This document shows, in pieces, positions 19,192-28,094 of a stretch of DNA of 28,125 bases. The translations under genes and the position numbers were made by a program. Below the pieces are notes generated by a model. It had not been told where the DNA came from, searched no databases, and worked only from the letters and a program-made list of their open reading frames with translations. Origin of the DNA: Chara braunii (taxonomy: Eukaryota; Streptophyta; Charophyceae; Charales; Characeae); contig BFEA01000087.1 of NCBI GenBank assembly GCA_003427395.1, positions 2,006,345 to 2,034,469 on the forward strand, given 5' to 3'. The number at the start of each line of letters is the position of its first letter. Position 1 is the first letter of the stretch.

Positions 19192-19765
19192 GGCGAGGGT
19201 TCGTTGCCTTAGGAGGCGACCCTGTTATCGACCCCAAAGTGGACTGTTCTACGGGGGGGTACTTGCCGATTCGGTGGAGACGGCCCAACTTCTGAGATCC
19301 GAGTCTTGTACTCGGGCGAGGAGGAGGAGTACCTCAGACCACTTCCTAGAGGGAGAAGCATGCAACACTTCAAGCAATGCCCCTGATCAAGTAGCCTGTC
19401 ATCCAATAAGATTGAGAAAGTATGGAGTCAGGTGTAGCGTGTCAAATTTTGAGTCGGCGGTGGGTGGAATTTGGCAGCGCGTCTCATCAAGTCAAAATTA
19501 AGGCAGACCGACTACCTTATCGGTTGCATCAATGTTATTGTCGATAGCCAACTTCTTGTTGGCGGTTGTATGATTGTTTTGTGATATTCGACATGAGGCG
19601 GTCAGATTGTTTTTGATCTTGTGTTGTGGAATGTATCAAATGATGATTTGGATTCTCCGAGTTATTACTTTGGATTGAATGTACACTCATGTCGACTAAG
19701 GTCGATTCCATTTGATATGATTATACGTGTGGTTGTCGTAACTTTCTTTTGATTGTGTGTTAAAG
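19192..19765. other. Hairpin-rich stretch upstream of element B
   Basis: Perfect inverted repeats include CCGAGT-CTTGT-ACTCGG (about 19300), AATTTTGA/TCAAAATT (about 19445/19493), ACCGA/TCGGT (about 19508) and GCCAAC-TTCTT-GTTGGC (about 19548). No gene is visible. Confidence 0.45.
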
Positions 19766-20252
19766 GGACTAGGATTAATGTTGGGTTTCACGCTTGGTGG
19801 AGACGGTCCTAGTCGACCGACGTTTGCTCCGTACCTAGGAGATCAGCGTCCTAGGAACGAACGACGTTCGGGTACACTCGGCGTTGACCAAGCGTATCTA
19901 TACTACTGCGAATGAGCAAACGCCCTCGGCTGACCTACCTCTGCAATTGCATCTAAAAGCTTTCTCACGTGGGTCAGTAGCTCGGTAGGGATACGCCCCT
20001 AAGGGTGGTGACAGCCCCTTAGGGAAGGAAAGCTCATGCCCCGCGGGAACCTATCCTGTCGTAGGGGACCGCGGGATGTACAACTGGCGCACCCGGCTAG
20101 AGCAGCGAAGGAGCGACGCGACCTCGGCCGTCTTGGCGGCACGTGGGATTAGTTAGGCATCGTTCCTAAGTTGTCTCTATTTTGTTTTCATTTTACTTTT
20201 GCGTGACATGGCCGGGAGGGCTCGCAAAGGCGAGAGCCGATGCGCTCGACAA
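19766..20252 (+). other. Structured element B (copy of 13418-13885)
   Basis: Same block order as element A. Stems are GACTAGGA/TCCTAGTC near the start; CGTTTGCTC/GAGCAAACG (19821-19829/19914-19922) closing a multi-branch region; CCTAGGA/TCCTAGG inside it (19834/19849); CTGACC/GGTCAG (19930/19972); CCCTAAGGG/CCCTTAGGG (19997/20016); CCCGCGG/CCGCGGG (20040/20069); and CTCGC/GCGAG (20221/20230). It differs from A by an insertion of about 60-70 bp before the last hairpin. It ends with CCGATGCGCTCGACA directly before integrase-like coding sequence, as does A. Confidence 0.6.
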
Positions 20253-20479
20253 CGTCGTCACGCACCACAAGTACGGCAATAAGCCCATGTAGTACAAGGT
20301 CGCATTCAAGTGGTGCGACCGCGACGACACAGTGGATTTCGTGAGTAGACTTGTGAGCATCCGCACAGCTGATCTACATCGACTACGAGGGATGACGACT
20401 AGCCAAGGAAGCTTCACAGCCTGCCCCTCCCACCCGGACTACGGCCCTCCCTCCGATAGGCAGCTTCGCCCTCGCCGAT
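20253..20479 (+). pseudogene. Chromodomain and C-terminus of gypsy 2 integrase
   Basis: The frame reads NVVTHHKYGNKPM, a stop, then YKVAFKWCDRDDT, matching the chromodomain start (EYKVxFKxx....DTW). After a frameshift come LIYIDYEG and RLAKEASQPAPPTRTT. Another frame ends SDRQLRPRR and a stop at about 20477-20479. Chromodomains at integrase C-termini guide chromovirus insertion to marked chromatin. Stops and frame changes show the copy is dead. It continues the protein interrupted at 14655. Confidence 0.7.
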
Positions 20480-20493
20480 AGGCTCGGTCTTTC

Positions 20494-20506
20494 AAGGAGG
20501 CAGGGG
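20494..20506 (+). other. Polypurine tract candidate
   Basis: AAGGAGGCAGGGG lies just after the gypsy 2 coding end and immediately before TGTGGCATTC, as expected for the plus-strand primer next to a 3' LTR. Confidence 0.55.
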
Positions 20507-20900
20507 TGTGGCATTCTGAGTTCCACACGGGCCCTACCAGGCCCGACCAGGTAGGACCAGGGGTTGGTTAGGGGGTGTTTAGGTCCAGTTTGGCCCTATG
20601 TCGTTTCGACCCATTTCAGGGCCCGTAGGTCCGTAGGCCCAGTTAGGCAAGCTTAGGTGACAGGCCCTGGCGCACGTTGTGGCGCCAAACCCTGCGAGGC
20701 AGCGCCATTTTGTTAGGCACTGGCCGTTGAGGCCCAGCCTCAGTTTGGGCGCCAGTTTTAAGCGCCAGGTTTTCAAGAGCACATCGGAAGCCGGACCAGC
20801 GCTCTTTATAGTTGGTCCGCCTCAGTTTTGGTAGGCGTTCTTCAGGCATCGTGTTAGTTGACTAGTGTTAGACTGGAGCTTGAGTGGGAAACCGGAACAA
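20507..20900 (+). mobile_element. Probable 3' LTR of gypsy 2 (end uncertain)
   Basis: It starts TGTGGCATTCTGAG after the polypurine tract and includes CTCTTTATAG at about 20804, a TATA-like site. Recurring GGCGCCA/GCGCC and AGGCCC words are present. The matching 5' LTR is not in the window and the right end is a guess. Confidence 0.5.
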
Positions 20901-22390
20901 AAACGCAAAACAAATGAAAGAAAACATGCACAGACCCACGCCAGAAACTAAAGCGATGCTTGAAAAAATAGAAAAAAGTAGTGATTAATCTTTCTTTACC
21001 TAGCGAGTCTACAGCCTTTGCTTTTTTCCAAGTATATTAGATTGCTTTGGCTTTGAGAGATGGATCATCAAAAGCTCCGTTAAAAAAAAAGAGAATTCAT
21101 AAGTAGACGACCAGCGCTGGGCGCTGAGTTAGGGTTAGGCCTCGAGCTTGAGCTGCAGCTCACTGCAGCGGGGATCAGGGTGTTATGTACCCGATTGAAC
21201 TTCAATCCGCAACGAATTCACACGTTCCCATACACGCATGCAATTGCAGAGTAGACTTGGAGGAGGCAAATCAACACAAAACCGGAGAGAAGATATGCAC
21301 AGCAGAAGCTCAAAAGACACAGAGAATTGAAAAATGAATTTCAATTCTACAATCCCTCGTCCTCCTCCAATCAATCCAGAGTACTTGTTCCAAGAATCAC
21401 AGCCGCGTTTACAACAACCCCGAACAACAAGAAACAAGTGTTCAACGAAGTATGCAGGAGTCGTCTTCTTCCTCCTCGCCACCTCATACCCCTGACTATG
21501 GCTGCCGTAGCAGCAGTAACCCCACAAATGTCACAACGTGCCAATCTGAAACAGCAACCCTAATGATAACAGCGCCAGCTCAGCACCCGCACGGAAGTGC
21601 AGAGCTGGAAGTCCTGATGAAGAAGGAGACAACCGATCCAGCACTTCGGAGAAGACAAAGTTCCTTGAGAGGAGGAACAGCAGATATGGCTGCCAAGTGG
21701 AAGATGGCAGCACCCAAACCCAACAACACAGTCCTGTGGAAGCTCTCATGCAGAGCTGCGAAATAGCAGCAGTGCGATCTTCAACTTCGTTTCCCAACCC
21801 CAGCTATGGCTGGGCTTCGAGGAAGAAGACGTCCTCGCCCAGAATAGAGGTGCAGCGCTCCAACAACGGACGGGCAGAGTTTCCCCCAGCCAACGAAAAC
21901 GTGAAAAGACCCACACCAAATTTCCTACCTGCTACTTCTACCCTCTGCCTAGACCTACGACGGACTCCAAAGGCAACAACCCAATACTCGTCTGCATCTA
22001 GATGGAAACAGGGGGAAAAGGGGATCTAGACCTGTGACAAGGCAAAAGGAAAAGGCCCAATGGCCTAAGGCTACCAAACAGAAGCTACTACGGACAGACT
22101 CAGGGATCAAGTCCCATAGGGCGCAGCACTCACAAACAAAACACACGAGTTTCAGGTCACGGGATCAGGTCCCGCAAGGCTCAAAACAAGAAAACAAACT
22201 ACGAAGCCAAGCGCTTACTGTACAGCCCCGCTGGGAAACTGCGATTTATTGCAAGGGAGTAGCGGAGGCTATGGCGGAGGCCAGGGGACTTACCTGACGA
22301 CTTACCTGCGGCTCCATTGCTCCAGCTTCGTCTTCAGCGCGTCCATTCCTGCATCAAGACGACACCTTTCACAGGTTAGTACCTGACACA

Positions 22391-22391
<1 letters not shown>
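20901..22391. other. No gene confidently recognised
   Basis: The stretch contains CCCAGC-TATG-GCTGGG at about 21799 and two related hairpins GGGA/TCCC (22103-22115) and CGGGA/TCCCG (22160-22174), the second with an extra pair. ACTTACCTG occurs twice at 22288-22306, reading as tandem minus-strand donors CAG|GTAAGT, so a minus-strand exon to the right of these sites is possible. Open frames here are short and unlike known families. Confidence 0.35.

Positions 22392-22480
<89 letters not shown>
22392..22480. repeat. Compound (CA)n(GA)n microsatellite
   Basis: About 35 bp of CA followed without a break by about 54 bp of GA. Confidence 0.97.
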
Positions 22481-22484
<4 letters not shown>

Positions 22485-23211
22485 CGACATTGGGACTTGG
22501 CGACTTCGGATTTGTACTTGACATTTGGACAGAGACATTGTGGGGGACTACTTTTCTGGATTGATATCGACGGCATTTTGGGTTGACGACATTTTCCATA
22601 CCTCCCCCCCCTTCATCTCTCCTCCTCCTCCTCCTCATCCGTGTATGATCTTGTGCCTGACGCCCTTCGTCTTTGTGTACGGCGCCAGGCCGCTCACACT
22701 GTGTGATAATGATGATATCGATGCTCAGTCTGTGTCACGACATTGATTCAATGATTTGGTCTTATCGTTGGTATTTCAGTCTTCCGCTTTGCTATCATTG
22801 CTCCATCTTTGGGAGGTCGGTTCTTGGTTCTGGTCTGCGCCATTTTGGCATGCGACAGCAATACCCCTAAGAAAAGTGGTTGGCTTTACTCACACCAACC
22901 TGCAATCCCAGCAGTGGTTGTGCACAGGCTTAGAGAGCTTCCATTCCCATTATTTGACTTTTTTCCTACAACTTGACTAGCGAGGTTAAAATGTTGTATC
23001 CGGTAGAGCTTCTGCGCTGTGCGAGCCATCCATCCATGGACGGCGTTTTCCTTTTCCCTAGTTGGATAGTTAAGCCCTCCTTTGGAGATGATTATTGTTA
23101 AATGGTTTTAAGAGTACTGATTTGTGCGTATTGTTTGTTCTTCTTTGCTTGTGTGTGTGTATAGAGGAGGGAAATGGAGGGGCAAATAACAGAACAGAAT
23201 GACGAACTTCA
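22481..23211. other. No gene recognised
   Basis: Mixed sequence with a (TCC)n patch at about 22618-22637. No protein-like frame stands out. Confidence 0.4.
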
Positions 23212-23214
23212 CAG

Positions 23215-23427
23215 GGTTCTCAATACTCACCGCTGGAGCAGACTACTCTAGGATGGCACGAGAGGTCAGTTAGTGTTTGGGTTGCAGGAGATTTTGAGTT
23301 GAGGAGCAGTCGTTGGCTATGGTACATGGCCACCCCTACAGACCGGACAGGACCAGTTTGGGAGTGGGATGTGGAAGCTCCGCATCCAATTCTCACAGTT
23401 GCAGTTGTTAAATTGAATGGCACATAG
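23215..23427 (+). CDS. Exon-like open segment, unknown function
   Basis: After an acceptor-like TTCACAG (ending 23214) a frame runs 71 residues to a TAG at 23425. It contains SVWVAGDFELRSSRWLWYMA, then DRTGPVWEWDVEAPHP and LTVAVVKLNG. The Trp-rich, well-mixed composition looks protein-like and is not repeat-derived. There is no ATG near the left end, so it would be an internal or terminal exon. I recognise no family. Confidence 0.3.
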   Translation, partial: GSQYSPLEQTTLGWHERSVSVWVAGDFELRSSRWLWYMATPTDRTGPVWEWDVEAPHPILTVAVVKLNGT

Positions 23428-23865
23428 TAGACATATGTCAGAGGCTACATTGCTCTTACATGCTAGGAACACCGAGGCAGGCATGGTCGTTCCAGCCCCT
23501 GTCTACAAATTAGACATGGCATGTCAAGGTGTCGCACATGAGCACAATGCTGACTGTCACCAAACATATGAAAACAACACTTGCATGGGCTACGCCTTCA
23601 TAATCCTCATGACTCCAAGCATGTGAATCACATGGTAGCCGAATCTCAGGTGGGCTGTCACACAGCGTCATTGAGCAAGGTTTTTAGGTTTCTGTAGTCA
23701 TTTCTCCCTCTTTATGGGAAGGTGACGACGAGGGCTGATCCAAGGTAAGGGTGTTTAGCTGTAGCAAGATTTGATCTACAACAGCTCGCCCTAGCGTCGA
23801 TAACTTTTCAGTACAGCGCACTGTAGGTGGTTCATGTGGTAGTCTATTTTCCTCCTCAGGCTGCT

Positions 23866-24018
23866 GCATCTGTTGTTCTTATGGCAAGGATGAAGGAGAT
23901 CCAACCGTGGTTGCAACAGGTGTATGCCCAACGCTGCATGTGGGACATGCTAGCAGAGGATGTGGAGGATGATGGCATCTGGAATAGTCCAAGCAGAAGA
24001 GACGCATACTGTCAATGA
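23866..24018 (+). CDS. Exon-like open segment, possibly 3'-terminal
   Basis: A pyrimidine-rich acceptor TTTCCTCCTCAG is followed by a frame ending in TGA at 24016-24018. The product includes MARMKEIQPWLQQVYAQR, MWDMLAEDVEDDGIW and a short tail. It may follow the segment at 23215, but an intron joining them could not be defined. Function unknown. Confidence 0.3.
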   Translation, partial: ASVVLMARMKEIQPWLQQVYAQRCMWDMLAEDVEDDGIWNSPSRRDAYCQ

Positions 24019-24205
24019 CACCTTCCCAAAAACAATTGATGACACGTGGCATGCGAGCAGGAAAGCAGGCTGACATTGGTAGCTATTTAAGCATGGTATG
24101 CCAAGGCCACAACGGCATATTGGGCAGGTAATAAGGGGGTGAGGGGGATGAGTGCAATAAGTCGCAGTTTTCACGGCACAAGCTGGCCGTGACCATCCCT
24201 TCCTA

Positions 24206-24454
24206 CTAGTTCATAGTCTTCGGAGCAGAGATTCTACCGCAATTGTCCCATAAGGTCCATGAATTGTTGACAAAGGTAGCAGAACTGAAATGACCTGGAA
24301 GATGCAGAATGTACGCATGAATATTTGGGTCCATGTCTCGCATGGAAATCTGTAGAACGGGCTGGATTTGCAGTCGCCTTCCCATGAAATCCATAGACAG
24401 GAGTTCTATGTTCACTCCAGGCGCAGTATTGTCATCCTCTGGGCAGACTGCCAT
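24206..24454 (-). CDS. Exon-like open segment with a GHF...W...D pattern
   Basis: The minus frame carries NIELLSMDFMGRRLQIQP, then HAYILHLPGHFSSATFVN and NSWTLWDNCGR. GHF followed nine residues later by Trp and then Asp recalls the His box of some cysteine peptidases of the deubiquitinase type. The similarity is weak and the catalytic Cys part is not visible. It may belong with the zinc-finger-like frame upstream on the same strand. Confidence 0.3.
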   Translation of the reverse strand: MAVCPEDDNTAPGVNIELLSMDFMGRRLQIQPVLQISMRDMDPNIHAYILHLPGHFSSATFVNNSWTLWDNCGRISAPKTMN

Positions 24455-24576
24455 GGTGCTATTCTTCTATCCAGCGGCAATGCCTGCAAAATCATACGCA
24501 GTATGGGGGTTGCCATTGTAAGTGAGCAGACATGCATTAATTACATGGTGCGCGCAGTGGGATCACTGTAGCACTA

Positions 24577-24960
24577 TCAGATCATTTGATTCTGTAGGTT
24601 GCATTGCAGGGGAAGGTCCGTCCCCTTCCGCAAATCACACGGTGGGGAAAGATTCAATCCGGTCTTGACAATTCCTGTCAGGTTCCTCTGGCTGTAGTAA
24701 CTCCATTGACTCGAGCATCCGTTCTGGAGAGAGATCATCCCCAGCTGGGGGGGATGATTGTCAGTTGAAGCAGGGGAGCAGTCAGGGCTAGGTAGGTGAG
24801 AAGTGGGTGGGCCAGATGCAAAAAGCGGAGGTTGATTAGCCGTGCTTGTGGTCAGAGTGGCTGCTAGGCGTGCAAATACTGCACAGGTAGCTGCACCACG
24901 TGTCTGGTGCACACGCAGACCGGCAGCACTGTAATAAACATAGCCACATTGTGGGCACCG
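24577..24960 (-). pseudogene. Zinc-finger-like frame with probable frameshift
   Basis: The minus frame starts RCPQCGYVYYSAAGLRVHQ then TRGAATC. The pattern C-x2-C-x12-H-x6-C resembles single C2HC/C2H2 fingers seen in some transposon and LINE proteins. The frame continues Ser/Thr/Pro-rich to NHPPQLG. From there an adjacent frame reads DDLSPERMLESMELLQPEEP, more protein-like than the original. The switch coincides with a run of seven C at about 24745-24755, so a one-base indel or sequencing error is likely. Function unknown. Confidence 0.4.
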
Positions 24961-25130
24961 GACTGTCTATGTACTTTTCGTGGCGAGCATATAAGGAGCA
25001 ATAATGTCGCTCTGTATGATTGCAAGTGTGGCGTCAGAGCAGATCTCTAACCCCCGCTGGGGGCGCGATGGTCATGCTATTTAAATGCAATCTAAGCCGC
25101 TGTCAAGGAGGCGGTGGTGGAGATGGGGAA

Positions 25131-25292
25131 TGTATGTGTGTGTATGTGTGTGTATGTGTGTGTATGTGTGTGTATGTGTTTGGGTGAGTGTGTGGATGAG
25201 TGTGTGTGTTGTGCATGGTATGTGTGTGTATGTGTGTGTATGTGTGCGGGTGTTTGGGTGAGTGTGTGGATGAGTGTGTGTGTTGTGCATGG
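25131..25292. repeat. TG-rich repeat (10-bp unit) with 74-bp duplication
   Basis: Five copies of TGTATGTGTG start at 25131. The block from TGGGTGAGTG to TTGTGCATGGT is repeated with a spacing of 74 bp (25181 and 25255). CCCAGTCAGAATTGTCCGA is also repeated just after (about 25297 and 25334). Cys/Val-rich frames here are artefacts. Confidence 0.9.
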
Positions 25293-25579
25293 TCGCCCAG
25301 TCAGAATTGTCCGAATATAGCACTTCAACCCACCCAGTCAGAATTGTCCGAAAAAACTCGAATGATGGGGATCTGCCAACAGTGAAAGCTCTCTAAGCTC
25401 GTCCACGAACATGCCACTATCAGGCGTGGCACCAAGAGACCCTCCAGGAGTGCCACTTGGCAAAGGGCCCTCGAGACCTCACCTGCTCCCCATGTGCTCT
25501 GAAACCACAGCCCACAGAGATCTCACCCACAGCAAGCGTTGCCTGAATCCATGATCCTATGGCGAAACATAAACTCCAC

Positions 25580-25586
<7 letters not shown>
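25293..25586. other. No gene recognised
   Basis: Unique-looking sequence between two microsatellites, with no convincing frame. Confidence 0.4.
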
Positions 25587-25672
<86 letters not shown>

Positions 25673-25673
25673 N

Positions 25674-25766
<93 letters not shown>

Positions 25767-25787
25767 GGAGGGAGGGAGGGAGGGAGA
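25587..25787. repeat. (AG)n microsatellite with N, then (GGGA)n
   Basis: About 175 bp of AG with an N at 25673, followed by five or six copies of GGGA at 25763-25787. The N suggests an assembly join. Confidence 0.97.
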
Positions 25788-26451
25788 GATCACCTAATAT
25801 CAGCACCAAATCCTACCCAAATCCACACAGGGTTAGAAGTGTGCAAGGCCGGCCACATTTACATGGTTAAATTCTATGCACCCATCCACCTGAAAGGCAC
25901 AATGGCACACAGAAAATAAGGGGGTAGACAGGAAAGAGCCATCCTGTCACCAACACCAGGATGTGTTCCAGCCCCCAATCCCCTTTTGCTCCTGTGAAGG
26001 TTCGAAGGGCTTCTGTCAAGACTACCCTAGGGTCTAGGAGTAGTCCAGTAAATTTGATTCTGTGAAGCATGGTGTATCTATTTTGAAACGTTTCTCTCTT
26101 CCGTACATATTGCCTGTTACTCTCTGGAGGGTGCCAAGCGCTGTCAGTGTCTTCTTTTTGTTTTGTGGACCTCGGCTCCTGAAGTGCAGCAAGGTTTGTA
26201 CCTTCCCCAGAAATGCCTCCCGGAACACCGGGCCGCGTCTCCTGTGTTATGATTGCTGTCTCTAGGGCGGATGCTTTATCATGCGTTGCTGAGCTATTTT
26301 CCAATGTGTTTTATGGCAGCAGCTACCCGAAATCTTGCACACGCTGTCTGTTTCTTGTCTTTTTTCTGAATAACGCTAATAACACATTGCCAAGTAAGCA
26401 CATCACAACGTATCCACCTCTCATCAACCACAGGGAATTCCATCCCGTGTC
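25788..26451. other. No gene confidently recognised
   Basis: Minus-strand frames such as 25867-26304 are open for about 145 codons, but show no motif and have no clear splice sites or initiation context. Confidence 0.3.
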
Positions 26452-26521
26452 GTCTTCACCCTAATAGAACGCCCGGCCATTAGGCAGCTGTAATGACTGG
26501 CCATTCTATCCGGGTGAAGAC
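26452..26521. repeat. Imperfect inverted repeat of about 31 bp with 8-nt loop
   Basis: GTCTTCACCC (26452-26461) matches GGGTGAAGAC (26512-26521) exactly. Inner parts (ATAGAA/TTCTAT, then GGCCATTA against TAATGACTGGCC) pair imperfectly around GGCAGCTG. The size would suit a small foldback element or a short precursor hairpin. Confidence 0.6.
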
Positions 26522-26619
26522 AGCGGTGTTCATCAGAACTTCAGCAGTGCGTACTATGGGTCTTGCTCCCTACGAATTGGAGCATTTTTTGTTTGAAAAA
26601 AATAATAGTAATAAAAAAA

Positions 26620-26677
26620 TTGTGAGTTCCAGTCTAGGGTAGTGGAGAGAGGCCGGACTCACAAATTGTTGTGAGTC
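26620..26677. repeat. Three-arm, mutually exclusive hairpins
   Basis: TTGTGAGTTCC (26620-26630) can pair with GGACTCACAA (26655-26664, one bulge), which can instead pair with TTGTGAGTC (26669-26677, nine bases, ATTG loop). Either stem excludes the other. Confidence 0.6.
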
Positions 26678-26911
26678 TAGAGGTGAAAAAAAAAACACCC
26701 ACGGTTAACCGCGTGTTTTGTCCGTACTCGAGCAGTGACCTATCTAGTACGTCATGCAATGCTTCGACTTCTGCATTTCGTAGTTTGCTTTGATGACCCG
26801 TTGCTGCTTTGATCCCAAAAAAAAAATATGATGGGTGATGCATTCATAGGAGTGAGACTCACCACATCGTGCAAAGTTCCACTCTCTGCTTTGCTATGCA
26901 GGTCCCAAACT

Positions 26912-26913
<2 letters not shown>

Positions 26914-26983
<70 letters not shown>
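26914..26983. repeat. (CT)n microsatellite
   Basis: Uninterrupted CT run of about 70 bp, preceded by TGCAGGTCCCAAACTGG. Confidence 0.97.
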
Positions 26984-26985
<2 letters not shown>

Positions 26986-27580
26986 GTTTGAGCAGCTGTG
27001 GCGGGCAGCTGAGAGAGATGGCGAAGAGTGCGAGTGGGAAGAGGGTGAGCCCAGGAGAAGGGCGTCCATGATGCGACACAGCACTAGGCCATGTATGACA
27101 AAGTCACATTCGCCTTTTCCGCCATCCATTGGCACTGCCGGTAGCACCCTCCCAAGCCACCTATTTGGGCCATTTGTGCGCACGGATGGCCCAGATTCAC
27201 GGTTGATCGCCAGAATTCAGATTGGCCACCAATCTGGGCTCTGACCTGGCTGAAACGGTTGTCACCTTTGCAGTAGCAGATGCAGATCCCAGGGATCGGT
27301 CCCTAGACCTGCCCTGAACCCGTGTACAGTACACTTTGCCCCTTCAATGTTTGAGCCCGCGACCTGGCCCTAAAATTGTCTGTCTAAGGCCGTTGTAGAT
27401 ACAAGGGTTGAGTAGATTCGAGCTGCTTACCTGTAGGAGTCGTATCTTATGTCTGGCCGTAGCTGCTGTAGGTCTGAAGGGTCAACCTTCGTCGTAGCCG
27501 CTACAGCTCCGAAAGGGCAAGTAGGAAGGTCTAGAGTCTTCTAGGACTGCCCCTTTGAGAGTCTCAGAAGCAGTCCGTAG
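26984..27580. other. No gene; short perfect hairpins
   Basis: Hairpins CAGATTGG-CCA-CCAATCTG (27218-27236), AGGGA-TCGG-TCCCT (27291-27304), GTGTAC-A-GTACAC (27322-27334) and GTAGC-C-GCTAC (about 27496) recall the 15.3-17 kb region. The open frame 26828-27244 is driven by the microsatellite. Confidence 0.45.
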
Positions 27581-27612
27581 GCAAGTGTGCAAGTGGGCAA
27601 GTGGGCAAGTGG
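27581..27612. repeat. 8-bp tandem repeat GCAAGTGG, four copies
   Basis: GCAAGTGT once, then GCAAGTGG three times. Confidence 0.9.
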
Positions 27613-27738
27613 GTAGACTTACCAGGTCCAGTCATCAGTACCCGGTCCCAGTCGCACCTTGTCAAGTCAGCAAGTACCATGTGGGACTGTGTGCACCCGA
27701 GGCCCGGCGGAAAGGAGCAGACCAGCGACTAACTGAAG

Positions 27739-27745
27739 TATAAAT
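27739..27745 (+). promoter_or_regulatory. TATA box candidate
   Basis: TATAAAT lies 44-50 bp before GTGCGGAAGCGCTGCCG (27789-27805), a block identical to 17442-17458, and before GGAGGTCTGCAGG (27821-27833), identical to 17038-17050. The setting suggests a retroelement LTR promoter shared with the 16.9 kb segment. Confidence 0.35.
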
Positions 27746-28078
27746 CAAGAGGCAGCTTCCAGTTATTCATTCATTCAGACTGTGCGCCGTGCGGAAGCGC
27801 TGCCGTAGCGACTTGTGCAAGGAGGTCTGCAGGTGCCTGAGGAAGAAGTGGGCTGGAAAGGGAGACGAAGCGGCCATAGCCGCTAGCCAGTGGTAGAGGT
27901 AGAACGCAGCCATAGCTGCTATAAGTTAGAGGTAGTCTACAGCGTGTATGTGAGTGAGTGTGCAGTGAGTTTCGTGCGTGTGTGGGATATCCGGGGAGAT
28001 CCAGAGTAGCGTGCATAGCTGTGCCGCTGCAGGAAGACGCCGCGTACCTGGACAAACAACGACGGCGAAGAAGAAGAG

Positions 28079-28094
28079 GGAGAGAGAGACACAC

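Noticed and set aside
13418-20252. Group I or group II intron identity for elements A and B
   Set aside because: No group II domain V, no GTGYG start and no group I core motifs were found, despite the multi-branch fold and coding-sequence context.
20579-20849. Minus-strand frames in the LTR-like region
   Set aside because: Short, overlapping in two frames, and derived from GC-rich repeat words.
25081-25385. Cys/Val-rich and His/Thr-rich frames in the TG/CA repeat
   Set aside because: Artefacts of the repeat on both strands.
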